A stretch of DNA of 64,000 nt. Source: Phocoena phocoena. Its lineage: Eukaryota > Chordata > Mammalia > Artiodactyla > Phocoenidae. The position numbers and the translations under genes were made by a program. The stretch spans positions 117,061,680 through 117,125,679 of the forward strand of contig NC_089240.1 of assembly GCF_963924675.1 (NCBI RefSeq), written 5' to 3'. This document shows positions 1 to 9,719 of the stretch, piece after piece (position 1 is the first letter of the stretch; the number at the start of each line of letters is the position of its first letter). The notes beneath the pieces are model-generated. The model ran no database searches. It was not told the DNA's origin and was given only the letters and a program-made list of their open reading frames with translations.

Positions 1-1978
1 TTCGTGGAGATGTACACCTAGGATTTGTTCACGTTGTATATAATCTTCAATTACACAAAAGGAAATTGGGTTCGTACCATTTTTTTAATAACTCTTTTAT
101 ATATAATTTGGCCTCTGACCAGGCCTGCCTTTCACCAGAAGATTTTTTTCTTTCTTCCCAGGCCCTACTGACAGGCTCCATAAAGGACAGACATGTATAC
201 CTGAGAATTCCTTTGGGCAACAGTGATTGTCCAAAACCAAATCTGAAGTCTCTGCGCAAGGCGGAGAGCAGGCAGGCCAAGCAAACGCCTCAGCTCAGCC
301 CAGCCCCAATGCACCCCCTGGAACGTCAACCTAAACCTTACACCGACATAAGCCAAGGGTGCTGCCAGAGTTTAAAAGACTCAGCAAGGACACCTACTAC
401 GCTCTGCCCACTGCCTGTGGGGAGGGTCTTAGCCAGTGACACTAATACCATTTCCATTTGAAAATCGATGCTATATGTAACGTACAAGGGCAGAGGCATG
501 CGTAGGGCATGAGAACTGCTTAACAGTGATCTCAACGGACAGTCCTTCACATTTCCGTTGTGCCCCAAGAATCAAGAACTTATCTCTTTTCTAATATAAA
601 ACTCCCATTTTCAGGATTAATACCCTGGAAAACAAGGCTTTAGAGAAACACAAATGGCCATCCAATTCAAGGAGGAATTCGACCTGCAGGCTGGAGTGGG
701 GGGCATAATGATTACTATTTCACTTTCTTTAGGAAATTAGTGCCATTTACCCAGAAATTCACACCCCTAAGAAATGTTTCATCAAGATATGGCTTTCACC
801 AAAGTGATAAAATGTCACGTTTTAAAATGTCAGAAATCTCATTCAAGTGAGTTCGTAGAACTGGTATATCACAAATAAATAAGCTACATCTAGAGTTGGT
901 GAGGACTGACGAGGATGAACCACGCTACACAGGATGAGAAATCCTGCTGCTAACGTGTCTTCTGGATCCTCTGGATAGGGAAATGTAAATGGGTGGCTGC
1001 AGACAATGATTTATGCAGACATTTGTCTCTGCTAATTGCTAAAGCTATATTTATGTGCCCGATCCTCGCATTCCAAAGACCACTTAAGCTTAGCACGGTA
1101 ATAGACATGGAGGATCCCCTCCACCTGCCACACTTTAACTCATGGGAGGTTTTTTTTCCCTCTTTGAATTGTTTAATCTTGGCAATTATCTTGTATTCCT
1201 TTCAAATTTCTCAACTCCAAAAATACAAGCCATAATGAAGCAGACACTAGAAAGCCCTTTTATTGGATATATTTGAAGAGCTGCAACACATTCCGGTTGT
1301 TCTGTGTTGATTGTAATTCCCAGAATGAGGAGTTGATTTGAACATAAAACAGCACAGCTGCAAAGAGACCTGGAATGTTAAGTTTCCTCTCCCTAGTGAC
1401 TGCCTCAACAAATCAGCCCTCCAGCTTACCACCCAGACCCTGACTCCAGTTCTCTCCCAGTTCTGGCCCTGTGCTCAGAGCCACCATACATGTCCCTGCG
1501 CACGAGGCATGGACCTCAACCCCACAGCTCACTTTCTGCTCCTTGCTCATCCTGCAACATCCTTTCGGACTCCAACCTCCCTCACACCTCCAGCCCGAGG
1601 ATGCATCCTAACGCCTTTTAACAATTTGAACTGTACTGGCAAGAGACTTAGAGGAAGCAGAGCTAAGAAGATACAGTGCCCCTAACCCGCATCCCACTCC
1701 TGCTCCAGCCTGTCAGTAAAGAAGCTGCACACCACTGGAAATAATAATGACGAGGATTTGGGGACACTGTGCACTCATCTTCTGCACCTATCCCCAAGAA
1801 CAGACCAACGCATCTGATTAGAGATCTCCCTGGCCACAACCCCTCACTGAGGCTGTGATCACCATCTCGGCCACGGAAGCAAATCTGGGGCTTATGACAC
1901 TCCATAATACCGTACTGGTCCATGGTGACACGCACCAGGTGAAAAAACAAGCCCCTGTATGAGTAATAGGGAGATTAT
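1..1978. other. FGF13: FGF13 first-intron sequence without recognised elements
   Basis: AT-moderate, mostly non-repetitive DNA downstream of exon 1V in the direction of FGF13 transcription. Open frames here (for example 66-461) have no recognisable domain and no splice structure that I can support. I searched by eye for the exon 1Y, 1U and 1S peptides and did not find them. Confidence 0.6.
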
Positions 1979-1992
1979 GATTGCTAGTTTTT

Positions 1993-2358
1993 TTTCTCTC
2001 TCTCGTTTTTTCCCCAATTTATTTATTTATTTTGGCTGCGTTGGGTCTTCGTTGCTGCGCACGGGCTTTCTCTAGTTGCGGCGAGTGGGGGCTACTCTTC
2101 GTTGCGGTGCGCGGGCTTCTCACTGCGGTGGCTTCTCTGGTTGCGGAGCACGGGCTCTAGGCGCACGGGCTTCAGTAGTTGCAGCACACGGGGTCTCGGT
2201 AGTTGTGGCTCGCGGGCTCCAGAGCGCAGGCTCAGTAGTTGTGGCGTACGGGCTTAGTTGTTCCGCGGCATGTGGGATCTTCCCGGACCAGGGATCGAAC
2301 CCGTGTCCCCTTCACTGGCAGGCAGATTCTTAACCACTGCACCACCAGGGAAGTCCCT
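1993..2358 (-). mobile_element. CHR-type tRNA-derived SINE, full length
   Basis: Minus-strand copy running from an AATAAATAAATT-type tail at the left to the tRNA-like head (GGGACTTCCCTGGTGG) at the right. Flanked by an imperfect 14-bp target-site duplication, 1979-1992 and 2359-2372 (12 of 14 match). Inserted in FGF13 intron 1, in the same orientation as the gene. Confidence 0.93.
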
Positions 2359-2898
2359 GACTGCTAATTTTTAATAAGAGGTCACCAACATCATGACTTC
2401 CTGTGGGTGAAATACCTCTAAACACCTGCTTCACCTGGCCCAAGTCTGAGAAAGACACTTCACGGAGGCGACTGCAATAATCCACCAAGACCAAGATGAG
2501 CTTTTGGAATGGCCTTCCAGGTTCAAGACTTGATACGCTGGCTGCCTGACCACAATGCCCTGTCCTTCTTAGGTATGGTTAGAGAGGCTACTGGAAAAGG
2601 CCAGGGAGGGAACTGAAAATGAGTTGCACCCATAAATGCACGTGTGTAACGTAATCTGTTACAGCGACAGCTGTGCAAGTGGCTGGCGTCTCGGACTCTG
2701 CGTGGAACTGTCCTCCACTGCCCAGCAGCCAGCAGAAACCCAGCCTGACGTTAGTGCTGGCCTTCTCAGAGAGAACCCACAGCCCACATGGCCTTTAAAC
2801 CTGCCCAGATGTGATGGCTCTCAGGCTAAGCACAAGGGAAGGGGTTGCTGAAAAAACACACCCAAACCCAAACTCCAACTACAAACCAAATAACAGTT

Positions 2899-3019
2899 GT
2901 GGGGTTTTTTTGGCCATGTCATGCGGCATGTGGGATCTTAGTACCAGGACCAGGGATCAAACCCGTGCCCCCTGCAGTGGAAGCGCAGAGTCCTAACCGC
3001 CGGACTGCCAGGGAATTCC
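2899..3019 (-). mobile_element. Short CHR-type SINE
   Basis: Short-form minus-strand copy: tRNA-like head at the right, 'TGGCC' plus a T-run at the left. Target-site duplication of 17 bp at 2882-2898 and 3020-3036 with one mismatch (CAAACCAAATRACAGTT), so the insertion boundaries are secure. Confidence 0.93.
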
Positions 3020-3354
3020 CAAACCAAATGACAGTTTTGAAATCAAGAATTGGCTAGGACTTTCTTTCACTCAATCTACAAACAATTTGGTTTTATCTGT
3101 AACAGGCTACACAGTCTCCGAATGCCACAGGAACACGGTTGCAGTAAACCAGACACAGCCTTAACTGAGTGCTTTTACAACAGAGAACTGCTGAAAAGAT
3201 CTTATGTGACAAGGTAGAGAAGAGAGTCAAAGCTAAGTGAATAGCTGCTTGAACAACCAAATGTTATTCTTCCCTGAAATGGAAATAGGTCCTCCTGTTC
3301 AGGAGCTGAGTGCCCTAAACTATATATTCATCTGCCAATTTAAAAGTTTATGCA

Positions 3355-3739
3355 TGGGACTTCCCTGGAGGCGCAGTGGTTAAGAATCCGCCTGCCAATG
3401 CAGGGGACATGGGTTCGAGCCCTGGTCCGGGAAGATCCCACATGCCGTGGAGCAACTAAGCCCGTGCGCCACAACTACTGAGCCTGCGCTCTAGAGCCCG
3501 CAAGCCACAACTGCTGAGCCCGTGTGCCACAGCTACTGAAGCCCACGCACCTAGAGCCCGTGCTCCGCAACCAGAGAAGCCACCGCAGTAAGAAGCCCGC
3601 GCACCGCAATGAAGAGTAGCCCCCGTCGCCGCCAACTAGAGAAAGCCCACAGGCAGCAACAAAGACCCAATGCAGACAAAAATAAATAAATAAATTTTTT
3701 AAAAAAAAGAGCAAATGTTAAAGAACTTAACCTAAAAAA
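3355..3739 (+). mobile_element. CHR-type SINE, full length
   Basis: Plus-strand copy with head, the internal 'GCCACAACTACTGAGCC' repeats and an AAATAAATAAAT tail. It is bounded by a perfect 13-bp duplication (AAAAGTTTATGCA) at 3342-3354 and 3740-3752. The extra 3' A/T-rich sequence to 3739 is part of the tail. Confidence 0.93.
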
Positions 3740-3752
3740 AAAAGTTTATGCA

Positions 3753-5569
3753 AAGCCTAAATACACAAAAGATGATTTGCTGCTCAAGAGGCCATTTTAA
3801 TACTTTCAAACACAATCAAGATTCCCCTCCCGCCTCCCAAAGAGGACAGTCCATCTTGTCTGGCTATGTTACTGAAAAAGGTTAGAGAAAACATCATCGT
3901 CCATCATTGGTCTTAATAACTCAATGAGTTGAAGAACATCATTTAAAAAGACAAAGAGCAATTTATATGCTCTGAAAGCCGTATTTCATTAAGGAGCACA
4001 AAATAACTAATTACCTGCTACCTGTGATAATCTTCTATGCAGTTATGATAGGCTGTGAGCATCAACCCCAGGTGATGGGGTGGGAGGCCAAATTTAAATG
4101 AGCAGTAGGCTCCGAAAACATTATGAAATTCATTCAAACTGTTGCTAAATTTTGACTTGATTCAATCATTTGTCACACCATCATTCAAAATTAAGTGTGT
4201 ATATTCAAAGTACCCAATAAACGTTCAATCCTGTATCTGTTGCAGTGTGCTCCCGAGTCACTTAGCTTTAAAAACTCCAAAAATGACTTCTATACATAGG
4301 AAATCTGTAAATAACCCAACCTCTCCATGAATATGGTCAATAAACTTTATTAGCTAAAAATATAAATAGACCTGGTATCTTTCATCTCTAACATAAAAAG
4401 TAGTCTTTAAAATTTAGTCACACAAGACTTTTAACATATTTACCTGAAAGGGTAAAATACCAAGGGCTACTAGGCATTCACTATTTTGAAAATACTCTAT
4501 ATTCAACAACCAACAGAAAGACAGAAATGGGATTCGGGCTCTTAGCAGCCATAAGATTCCCATCTCCTCGGGAAAGTAAACTCCCTTCTTAAAAGTTGTC
4601 TTGTAAAATTACTTTAATTTATTCTAATTACAACCATAATTCCAAATGCTAATTACACAATTCATACAGAGAGGTGTTCGGTTTCAAATGTCGTGAGTCA
4701 ACGTAAGAAAATGTTATGACGTACACCTAGTAAAAATTTTCATTATCAAGTGACAGAAACTTGTCCTAATGTTTCCAGACTTCTTACTCCGTTCTGGACA
4801 ATTACAAATTATATTCCTAGAACAGCATCTCATTTTCTGTGAATGAATTTGGTTTCAGGGTCCTCCCTAAAGGTAGCCTGAAATAAGCCTTAGGTAACCA
4901 CCTGATGGAAATCGGGGACCAAAGTTCCGGAAACAAATGAAATACTCCCAGAAGCAGAAGGGGAATCACTTGCCTAGGTCAATTTGGTGCTACCATCTCC
5001 AATTGTATTCACCTGTCTGGGCCCTCAACGGAAAACAAAACCTTCTAACGACCCGGAAGTCACGGAAGTCACTTTCTCTTATCATACGAATGCCTGTTTG
5101 AAACGCACAACAATTAGGGAAGCTCTGGAAATGTGTAGCAGGAGTTCTACTTTCCGGGTGACCGTTTCAATTAATCTGTGCGCCTCAAACAGCCTGCGGG
5201 TATCAGAAGGTCCGAAGGGAGTGACCTCTAGCCTTGAGCCGATGGCAACACTGACCCTTAGTACAGCAGATCTAAACGCCCCACAAACTTCTGGAGCCTC
5301 TCGTCGGCGCTTCGCCTAGTTGGAAGAGAACCGGCTCCATTTAGAAACAAGGATAAAGGCCCTGAGCTGAAGACTTTGACAACTTTCCGCGGGGGAGGGC
5401 TGACGCTGCCCCAGAATCTCCCGGGAAAGAAAGCTCTTGAGAGATGGGGAGAGGCGAGAAGGAGGAGATGAGAAAAAGGAAGAGGGAAAGGAGTGGGAGG
5501 GAAGGGAGCCCCAGGGCTCAAGGAGGAATCGGGGCCCCGTGAACGAAGGCTGGGGCTCCCCCCACTGCA
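3753..5569. other. FGF13: Non-repetitive FGF13 intron up to the CpG island
   Basis: AT-rich DNA with several TAAT-type motifs (for example 4610-4670), rising in G+C after about 5.2 kb. No interspersed repeat or exon recognised. Proximity to the promoter makes conserved enhancer sequence plausible, but nothing in the sequence alone shows it. Confidence 0.5.
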
Positions 5570-6750
5570 GCCCCACTTCTGCAGCAGCGTGGACCCGGCG
5601 TGGGTCGCTACAGCTCAGCATGCCTGGGGCCCTCCGGGCCGGTCCAGCCCACTCCGGCGTCCGCTCTGTGGCCGTTCCGGACACTTGCACCTAAGGCACC
5701 TGCCGTTTCCCCACGGCTCTAACCACACCCCCTCTTCTGTGCCTCTCTGCACCCGGGTCTCCAAGGATGCTGTCTCCAGCTTACATTCCGGAGCTAAGCC
5801 GGGTCCTCAGCAAGGCCACGGCTAGGACTGGTGGGGGTCGGGGGGACGCCCCTTCCTCCTCCCGAGTTCTCCCGGGCCTGAGCCCTGTTCCGCTGCGCCT
5901 CCCCAGCCCGCCGGTGGGAGGCCCGAGGCCAAGAAGCGCTCTTCGGGGGACCGGCGGCCGGGCGCCGCGGGCCAGGTGGCTAAACCCCCCAGAGTGGAGG
6001 GAGGGGACTCTCCCCTCCCGCGGGGACCCGCTTCTGCTGGGCAATGGTACCAAGGGGACAAGAGCCTTTGTTCTCCCGGGGCTCGGCGAGGCTGCGCTGC
6101 CGACGCGCAGCGCGGGCGGCGCCGGGGCACCGGGATCGCTCACTTTTGCACGCGGCGTGTGGAAGGTTGCAAGCTCCTGCCTTCTGGGGAGGGGACGTAG
6201 AGAGTTGGGGAGCGGAGGGCGTGAGGGGGAAAGGAGCGTGGGGGGAGGGGTTGTGCGTGTCGGCCAGGCTCTTTGTTTGCATTGGGGGCGGGGAGAGGGG
6301 GGTTGAAGGTGGATTCGAGCTTTGGTTCTATGAGTGGGGCAGATTCCTGAGTATGTCACCATGTTGCACCCGCGCAGCACACATATGCACACTCGCGCAC
6401 ACGCAGACACAGGCAATCGCACGGAGAGGGGACCGGCCGGTGAGAGGCAGCGCTGTTCCCGGCGCTCGCGGCTGCAGCAGCTTCTTCTGCCCGCAGCGCC
6501 ACCCCGGTGCGTCCAGAGGGGGAGCGAAGAGGCTGGAGGCACTCGCGGGGCGACAATTCCACGAGGAAGGAGGGAAAGTGGTGCAAACCCAGGGCCCCCA
6601 GCGGCCCGGCCCCCGCCTTTCTCGCCGGGGTCGCAGAGGTCACGGGCAGCTTAGGCTCCGGGAGGGAGGCCGGGAGCCGCCGGAGGGCGGCGCGCACGCG
6701 AGTGGGCGAGGGAAACCAAGGGAAGGGAAGCTGGCGGACTCGGCGGGCGG

Positions 6751-6756
6751 GCTTAC
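6751..6756 (-). other. FGF13: Splice donor of FGF13 exon 1V
   Basis: On the minus strand the exon ends ...TCC AAG G and continues GTAAGC, a near-consensus 5' splice site. The phase-1 break is the one shared by the alternative first exons of FGF homologous factors, which lets exon 1V join either exon 1Y or the common exon 2. Confidence 0.9.
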
Positions 6757-6805
6757 CCTTGGAAGCATCTTTCTCCTCTTTGGGTTTGGTCACCTTTCCA
6801 CTCAT
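6757..6805 (-). CDS. FGF13: FGF13 (FHF2) alternative first coding exon 1V
   Basis: Seen: read on the minus strand, ATG at 6805 opens 16 codons, MSGKVTKPKEEKDASK, plus one base of codon 17, followed at once by a GTAAGC donor (6756-6751). This peptide is the known N terminus of the FGF13 V and VY isoforms, and the phase-1 junction fits the first shared exon (Glu-Pro-Gln-Leu) or exon 1Y (Val-Leu-Asp). Known family role: FGF13 is a non-secreted fibroblast growth factor homologous factor. It binds the C-terminal tail of voltage-gated sodium channels, and also microtubules, in neurons and heart; the alternative N termini set localisation and channel gating. The Lys-rich peptide has no signal sequence. 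I chose this ATG because it gives the conserved N terminus; the frame stays open for a few codons upstream, but only through a TTG. Start context is weak (T at -3, A at +4). The rest of the gene lies beyond the left edge. Identity is near certain; the 5' UTR extent is unknown. Confidence 0.95.
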
Positions 6806-7362
6806 AGATCCCAGCTTGCTTGACAAGGTTCGGCCAGGAGACGGAAGTCCTCGCCGAGCGGGCCGGACTTGGGAGAGTGCTTAGGGCGGCAACTCACGAC
6901 CGCGAGCTCCCTTCGGTGTGGCTCCGGGCAGAAGCCGCTTTCCCCCAGCGCTGCCGCCGCCGCCGCTGCCTACGAGAGAGTGGGGAGGAAAGGAGAGGGG
7001 TGAAGGAGGAGCCGCTGCCGCCGTCGCCGCCGCCGCCGCGAGCCCGAGCGGCCGGCCGCGGGAGGAGCCGCTCGCCTGGCTCCAGAAGTGCAGAGACAAA
7101 GCGGCGCGGCGCTCCCTCCGCGCCCCGCGCCCGCCGCTCCTGCCCACCCCCGCCCGCCCGCGGAGAGCCGCGCTCGCCACCCCCGGGGCCGCCGAGAGGT
7201 GCGGCTGGGACTCCCTGGCTCGGCCGCCGGCCTCCCGGGGCTCCGCGCCGGCCGCTCGCCGGGCCGGCGCGGGGCCGCGAGGGGAGTTGCCTGGGTGGGC
7301 TGCCCGCGCGCCGGCGGGCCGCTTCCCCCGCCTCTGCCCATCCGCTGCGGGCCGCCAACTCC

Positions 7363-7432
7363 ATCAAAATAAAACGCCGAGGAAGGTTAAAAAAAATGAA
7401 AACAAAGACGAAAATATTCACTTAAAAATGAC
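7363..7432. other. A-rich cassette embedded in the CpG island
   Basis: About 70 bases that are mostly A on the plus strand, with GC-rich DNA on both sides. It is not a SINE or L1 tail: no element adjoins it and no flanking duplication is visible. On the minus strand it contains TTTTATTTTG, a weak TATA-like sequence roughly 560 bp upstream of the FGF13 ATG. It may be part of the 5' UTR or a nucleosome-depleted start region. Confidence 0.4.
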
Positions 7433-7561
7433 GAGCCTCCCCGAAAGGGAAATGTTTGAACATGTGATGAGCAACGTGTGAGCCTGTTACACCGCAGAGC
7501 CGCGCAGCTCCTCGCCCGCGGAGAATCGAGAGGGGAGGGTCACCTCTTTCTTTCTATTGAA

Positions 7562-7566
7562 CCAAT
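7562..7566 (+). promoter_or_regulatory. CCAAT motif in an AT-rich pocket of the island
   Basis: CCAAT within a short AT-rich stretch (about 7548-7590) inside the island. Possible NF-Y site; five bases alone are weak evidence. Confidence 0.25.
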
Positions 7567-7768
7567 TTTCAGGTTCCTATAATTTTGCCAAAGGGGGGGG
7601 GTCCCGAGCTGCTGGCGGGCGGAGGAGCGGGACGCGACGGCCCTTACCTGCTCTCTCCGTCTCCCTACACCCACACCCCCTAGGAGCTCACCCGCTCCCT
7701 CGCTTACGCTCTCCTTCCAAAGAACTCTCGGGTCCCGGAGAGCCGCGATTCGGCACGGCGGCGCATTC

Positions 7769-7776
7769 TATATAAA
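7769..7776. promoter_or_regulatory. TATA-like box in the CpG island
   Basis: TATATAAA on the plus strand (TTTATATA on the minus strand) stands out in otherwise GC-rich DNA. Read on the plus strand it is a good TATA box for a divergent transcript starting near 7800. Read on the minus strand, with the GC box at 7815 and the CRE-like site at 7880 upstream of it, it could direct the FGF13 1V start near 7740, which would give a 5' UTR of about 0.9 kb. The sequence does not decide between these. Confidence 0.45.
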
Positions 7777-7814
7777 CGACAAGGTGTGGGCACGCGGGGG
7801 GCGGGGGCCGGCGG

Positions 7815-7824
7815 GGGGCGGGGC
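7815..7824. promoter_or_regulatory. GC box (Sp/KLF-type site)
   Basis: GGGGCGGGGC, an exact GC-box core within a longer run of G-rich hexamers (about 7797-7825). It lies about 40 bp from the TATA-like element, a usual promoter spacing. Occupancy is inferred. Confidence 0.5.
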
Positions 7825-7879
7825 CGGCACAAAGCCGCCGGCGGGCTGTAGTAAAAGGAGATCTCGGCAGGGGCGCGCC

Positions 7880-7886
7880 GACGTCA
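7880..7886. promoter_or_regulatory. CRE-like site (GACGTCA)
   Basis: A seven-base match to the CREB/ATF site TGACGTCA on either strand, about 105 bp from the TATA-like box. CRE sites near CpG-island promoters are often functional, and FGF13 is expressed in neurons, so regulation by activity or cAMP is possible but unproven. Confidence 0.4.
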
Positions 7887-8740
7887 GCCGCCGGGTGGCA
7901 AAACCCAGGCGAGCCCAGAGGAGTGCGGGCGAGCGTGTCAGCCTGGCGTCCCCCGGCCCCTCCGGGGCAGGCAGGGCCCTCGGACGCCGCCGGAGCGGAC
8001 TCGCACTGTCGGCCGCCGAGATCGAAGCCCGGCGCCCCCCGTCCCCCCTCCCCGCTCCCGTTACCCCCTCTGATCCCGGCGCCCGCCTTCCCCGCAGCGC
8101 TGCCTGGGCCCGCGCTGGTCGCCACCTACACTTTGGGGACTCCGCTGTTGGCAAGTGCCTGCACCGAGCGGTGGAATCTCAGTCCGGGAGTCGGCGACTC
8201 CTCGCCTCCGGCCAGCTGCCCAAGTTGAGACAGCCGGACTCTCCGCGAGAAGGGCGCGCTGGGATCTGGGTGTCAGTAGGGCACAGAGTGAAACTGACCG
8301 CGGCGGCTGCCACCTCCCACCCCACCCCCACCCCCGCACGCAGGCCCCTCCTCCTAGGGCTGGTCGCTCTGGCTGGCAAACTAGGCGCAGAGTGCCCACC
8401 ACCCGGGATGGCCAACCCCAGACAAACGGAGTAAGGTGGGACTGGGGGCGAGTGCTGGAGAGGGATTAAGGGATCGACACGTCGCCTGGGGCACGCTAGT
8501 GACAAAACAGGGAACGTCCCTGAAGATTTGAACTAAAAGGAAAACTGCTCAGAAATTGTACAAGAGAGGGGCGGATGGGGAAGAAGAGAGAGCCTGGGAA
8601 AGGGAAGGGGGGACAGGGTGGCCCTGGGACATCCTGGGAAACCCTTTCCGCGATGGCCCTTTCTCGGCGCGCGGATACCCGGAAGCCCGGCGCTCTGTTG
8701 GGGCACTGGGGTCGCCGCTGTCAGGACTTGGTCCTCAGGG

Positions 8741-9254
8741 CGGTCCATTAATCAGACCATAGGCTCCAGCCTGGCGGTGGAGACGCAGCAGCGACTCCAA
8801 TGAAGAAAACCCGTTTCCCCTTGTCCCACCCAACTCCACCCGCTCCTTAATTCGGTTTCGTTAATGGCATTAAACCAGGCGAAGAAATTATATAGATGGA
8901 TTAGTCCTACTGAATCCCAGGCGGTGACTCAATTACAAGAGCCTGCTGTGGCTTTCAAGACCAGGAGAGTGGGCTGCCCCTGCCTCCAGCCCGGGTCTAA
9001 AGGTTGGCAACCCTCTAAATTCAATTTGCAGCCTCTGTCCTTGGTCTGGGAGGAACTCCAGGCCTATTTTTCTTGTAAATAATATCTAATAATCTGGAGG
9101 TTGATGACACAATGTGATTATCCAACCCAAGTTTAGATCATTAGTATCAGTACTCTGGGAAAGAAAGAATTTCTCTTCAAATGACCGGAATTCAAAAGGG
9201 GTGGAAACTTGGGTGGGTTTAGAGGAAAGATGAAGGGGAAAAGGGTAAAGAGTC
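8741..9254. other. Unique 5' flanking DNA of FGF13
   Basis: AT-rich flank directly beyond the island. No repeat, exon or clear regulatory element recognised. Confidence 0.5.
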
Positions 9255-9535
9255 CTCAGTTTACACCCAATAATAATCAGTTACTATGGATTTAGCACCT
9301 ACCCTGTGCCAAACAGTGTGCTAAATGCTTTACATCATTATCTTATTTCATCTTCACAGCAGTCCTAGGAAGTGTTATTTCCATTTTACAAATGAGGAAA
9401 CTGAGGCTCAGAGAGGTTAAGTAACTTGCCCAGAGGTCACACAGCTCGTAGTGGTGGAGCCTGGATAAAAAACTAGGAGAGCCAGGATAGGAAACCAGGT
9501 GGGTCTGTCTTTTCCGTGCTCTTCTATTAGACCAC
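9255..9535 (-). repeat. MIR SINE remnant
   Basis: Contains the reverse complement of the MIR core, with 'AAATGAGGAAACTGAGGC' followed by 'GTAACTTGCCCAGAGGTCAC', preceded by the 'GTGCTAAATGCTTTACAT' part. Ancient mammal-wide tRNA-derived SINE, diverged and without duplications. Confidence 0.85.
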
Positions 9536-9654
9536 ATGGTCTCTCAACACTCCTATCAGCCTGTTAAAAAGAGGGGGGAAGCACATTTTCACTGAACCTA
9601 TCTGTCAATCTTGAACCCCTCAGTCTTTTTAAACTCCCTTAACTCAGCACATTC

Positions 9655-9657
9655 AAA

Positions 9658-9704
<47 letters not shown>

Positions 9705-9718
9705 ACACATACACACAC
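9655..9718. repeat. (CA)n microsatellite
   Basis: About 64 bp of CA dinucleotides with three CATA interruptions. Confidence 0.95.
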
Positions 9719-9719
9719 T

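Larger units (their letters stand above)
5570..8740. promoter_or_regulatory. FGF13: CpG island surrounding FGF13 exon 1V
   Basis: CpG dinucleotides and G+C rise abruptly near 5.57 kb and fall near 8.74 kb, against AT-rich flanks; the densest part is about 5.86-8.72 kb. The island contains the only recognised coding exon, so it is most likely the promoter and 5' UTR region of the FGF13 1V transcript. It holds GCC/GCG runs (about 6950-7040), GC boxes and homopurine stretches (about 5437-5510 and 6180-6310). The many long overlapping open frames on both strands are expected from high G+C with few stops, and none resembles a known protein apart from the 16 FGF13 codons. Transcription start sites cannot be placed without expression data. 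Confidence 0.9.

Noticed and set aside
3355..3430. tRNA-like sequence (A and B box) at the SINE heads
   Set aside because: These are the tRNA-derived promoters of CHR SINEs, present in every copy and followed by SINE bodies; not functional tRNA genes.
1..6750. Search for other FGF13 exons (1Y, 1U, 1S, common exon 2) left of exon 1V
   Set aside because: No minus-strand reading resembling those peptides was seen; they must lie beyond the left edge.
6044..6823. Open frame of 259 codons in the CpG island (plus strand), and others such as 5781-6542 and 6918-7481
   Set aside because: High G+C removes stop codons in all frames. The translations are low-complexity Arg/Pro/Gly/Ala without domains, and they overlap one another on both strands.
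6806..6826. N-terminal extension of the FGF13 frame from an upstream TTG (MSSKLGS reading)
   Set aside because: TTG is not a usual mammalian start, and the known V isoform begins at the ATG at 6805.
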